A stretch of DNA of 64,000 nt, taken from the NCBI GenBank assembly GCA_963969395.1, contig OZ017795.1, forward strand, positions 1,550,001-1,614,000. The letters run 5' to 3'. The notes beneath the pieces were generated by a model. The model searched no databases and was not told the DNA's origin. It saw only the letters and a list, made by a program, of their open reading frames with translations. The translations under genes and the position numbers were made by a program. The DNA is from Pseudoscleropodium purum (Eukaryota > Streptophyta > Bryopsida > Hypnales > Brachytheciaceae). Positions within the stretch are counted from its first letter, which is position 1; each line of letters starts with the position of its first letter. Shown piece by piece: positions 61,906-64,000 of this stretch.

Positions 61906-64000
61906 ATGGAATCTCCACAAAACCTGTTACCAAAATACTCTTCCAACAAAGGGGAGATCGAAAATGTTCTTAAGGAAGTTGTTGATATTCTTGAATGTGA
62001 AGGTATTCCAAGACGTTTGTAGATGACGAAGATTGTTGACCTCCATAGTGCGGTTGGAGTGCATGTTGCAGAGGGAATTTGTCACAATGTTAATTCTGGC
62101 CTCGTCATTGGATCTGATGGTCTCCTTGGAGATTCACTCATGGCTGTCCAAATCTCAAAGTCCCTCAATGTGGCAGATGTTCCGGACAATTGGAGGTACT
62201 CTTTTAGGGGTTGGGCGATTCAACATGTATTTTTTAATGGAGCAAGCCTTCACAATCGCGAGCTTCATGATGAGTTCAATCGTCCCCAAGCAAGTGTCAC
62301 AACTTCGTCATTCCAACTAGACGAAATTCCAACATAGAAAACCATGGGTTAGGCAAGGAAGATTTTAGGAAGCAATTATTCAAAGTTAGTTATGGAATCT
62401 TAGATTAAAGCCTAGTGAAGGGGACGTTGTCCCTCACTTGACTTATTCTCAATACAGTGCAAGTTCTGATTATGATACTCTTCAATCTCTAAATCCACTA
62501 ATTGCTTTGATGATTATCAACCACTTTTAATATGCTTAATTGATTTGATTGCTTTGATGATCATCAACCTTTATTAATATGATTACTTGATGTGATTAAG
62601 TTTAGTGATTGATTTGATGGTCATTAAGTTGGCTTTTCTTTTAATATGTTTAATTGATTTGATGGCTTGATGATCATCAACCTCTATAAACATGTTTAAT
62701 TATCTGATGACTGTGATTAAATGCAATGGTTGCTTGATGGTTATCTAGTTGGCATAGCCAACTTATTGTAAAATGGTTAATATATTTAATTAGCTGAGTG
62801 GCTTGTGCATTGAGAAGTAGGATTGACTTCCAATGAGCATCCCAATTGGAGAGGATTTTGGACCATTAATTCTCTTGCACAAATGATTCTTTGAGGGCTA
62901 AGGAATTGCTTACATAGTAGTCAATTAACTCAGTTTCTAGCAAAGTTTGTTGCTCAAAGAATTGTGTTCAACCTTTTCTAAGGGAGAAGATAAAGGCATT
63001 TCGGGAATGTATGTACCTAAACACTGAATTCGATTTCCGGTACCACATAAAGTTGGATGTATATTGGTAAGTCCATCTTAATGCTGAAGGGAAGAAAGTG
63101 GTTATTGTGGAAGAGATTGATGTTTGTTTGTGAGCTTGGCGGCATATTTCAGGTGTGTCTAAGACCACGTTTCATTGCTTTGAAGGGTTTGCAGCCAATT
63201 GTGAATCAATGTAGCCTCATGGGAATTCGGACATGGTAAAGCCTCAAAAGTATACAATACAAGCCACTGTCACATTGGAGTGTGTACTTGAAAAAGAAGC
63301 AGACTATATGCCACATTGCACGCATACTCTTTTATCTAAGGAGAAGGTGGTGTCTAAGGTTTTGCCAGCAACTTTCAAATGGAAGGAAACTATTCCTGAG
63401 TTTAACGCGGCAAATGCAGTATTTGCGTTGAAACAGGTCTTTGTTTCGAATATCAAGAAAATCAAGAAAAGGAAATTCCCTGGATACAATTCTAAGAAGC
63501 GTGGAGATAACTTTGCACAATGTACTAAGTGTGATAGATTCAAAGCTTTGAGAAGGACAACTATTCTATCCTTGTGTAAGAAATGAACCTGACTCTTGGA
63601 CAATCATTTGGCCAAGGCTTGGGCGCATCGAGACCACTATTATGTAAATTGTAGCAAATCAGCTTTGTACCTTCACGAGTGCTTAACTATCATGCATGAT
63701 AAAATGGATCATGCAAAAACAACTTCTCCCGTGTTTTCACACAAAAGCAAGCAACTAGATGGACTCATGAAGCTACTTGTCTCGGTGACGGGTATGATTG
63801 CTCATGGACACAACAATGTGCATTGTGCACCATTATGGGCTTGATATCTTCCTTCATGACGCAAATTACATAGTGGGGGCTTTTGCAAAACTCTTGCGCA
63901 ACGTTGAGCTACCTCCAAAATACTCATCTAGGGAATTGTTTACTAGTTTAGGCTCTACTCCTCTTTTTCGTGTAGTACTGCAAGGATCTGACATTTGCAC
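61906..64000 (+). pseudogene. Relic of a DUF7869-like repeat-borne protein, N-terminal half
   Basis: From ATG 61906 a frame reads MESPQNLLPKYSSNKGEIEN, then meets TAG at 62020-62022. It continues in the same frame with MTKIVDLHSAVGVHVAEGIC and ISKSLNVADVPDNWRYSFRG to 62337. Later pieces are in other frames: WMYIGKSILMLKGRKWLLWK (63050-63230), TLECVLEKEADYMPHCTHTL and VLPATFKWKETIPEFNAANA (63240-63586), TIMHDKMDHAKTTSPVFSHK and SVTGMIAHGHNNVH (63596-63840). The last stretch reads YGLDIF and AKLLRNVELPPKYSSRELFT to the window edge. The order fits the N-terminal half of the DUF7869-like family whose C-terminal half lies at 32.1-33.0 kb. Several stops and frameshifts show it is dead. A TTTTGTAG just before the ATG could be a splice acceptor. 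Confidence 0.55.
62465..62780. repeat. Degenerate tandem repeat within the relic
   Basis: Several diverged units of about 60-90 bp share TTGATGATCATCAACCT and TTTAATATGTTTAATTGATT. They lie in the relic between its first and second coding pieces and may mark an intron or an insertion. Confidence 0.55.

Overview
The window looks like nuclear DNA of a land plant, most likely a moss. It is AT-rich with small islands of higher GC that carry genes. The islands hold spliced GT-AG genes: a plastid ribosomal protein L18 precursor, an intronless IWS1/SPN1 homologue, a two-domain EamA transporter resembling the plant WAT1-related At3g02690 type, an NYN-domain protein, an E/DYW-class pentatricopeptide repeat (PPR) gene of the style typical of mosses, and an OSB-like organellar single-strand DNA-binding protein. 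A minus-strand first exon at the left edge resembles TEDC1, a tubulin epsilon/delta complex subunit expected in plants with flagellated sperm.

Layout. 0-9.5 kb: partial TEDC1-like exon, NYN gene, plastid L18. 9.8-12.2 kb: AT-rich repeats. 12.8-14.3 kb: IWS1. 14.4-17.3 kb: AT-rich. 17.9-21.1 kb: transporter, followed by duplicated non-coding blocks and small unassigned ORFs to 25.5 kb. 25.5-33.9 kb: AT-rich, with decayed repeat-borne coding pieces (a methyltransferase-like relic and a DUF7869-like relic). 33.94-45.59 kb: a large transposable element. 45.6-55.7 kb: an inverted pair of LTR-like repeats flanking the PPR and OSB-like genes. 55.7-64 kb: AT-rich, with a palindrome-rich stretch and a second DUF7869-like relic running off the right edge.

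The main discovery is the element at 33944-45592 (11,649 bp). It has 10-bp terminal inverted repeats (CAGGGTTGAC) and a perfect 8-bp target duplication (GTTTAGTA), as in hAT-type elements. A second copy of the host repeat it landed in, at 55.6 kb, is an empty site with one GTTTAGTA. Inside are three long reading frames: a protein-kinase-like gene (A), a protein with an N-terminal domain shared with C plus a Gly/Tyr/Ser-rich tail (B), and a RING-H2 protein carrying the same N-terminal domain (C). I recognise no transposase. GC-rich clusters of CGGAC/GTCCG motifs lie at both ends and just upstream of each of the three start codons, each gene also having a TATA-like motif about 215-220 bp before its ATG. 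The three frames contain nine in-frame stops, each one transition away from a Trp, Gln or Arg codon, and no frameshift in about 2,050 codons. One TGA falls in the kinase DFG position, and another aligns with a Trp in the paralogous domain.

The host genes are mostly organelle-related housekeeping functions (plastid translation, organelle RNA editing, organelle DNA binding) plus transcription elongation. They are not an operon or cluster with a shared job.
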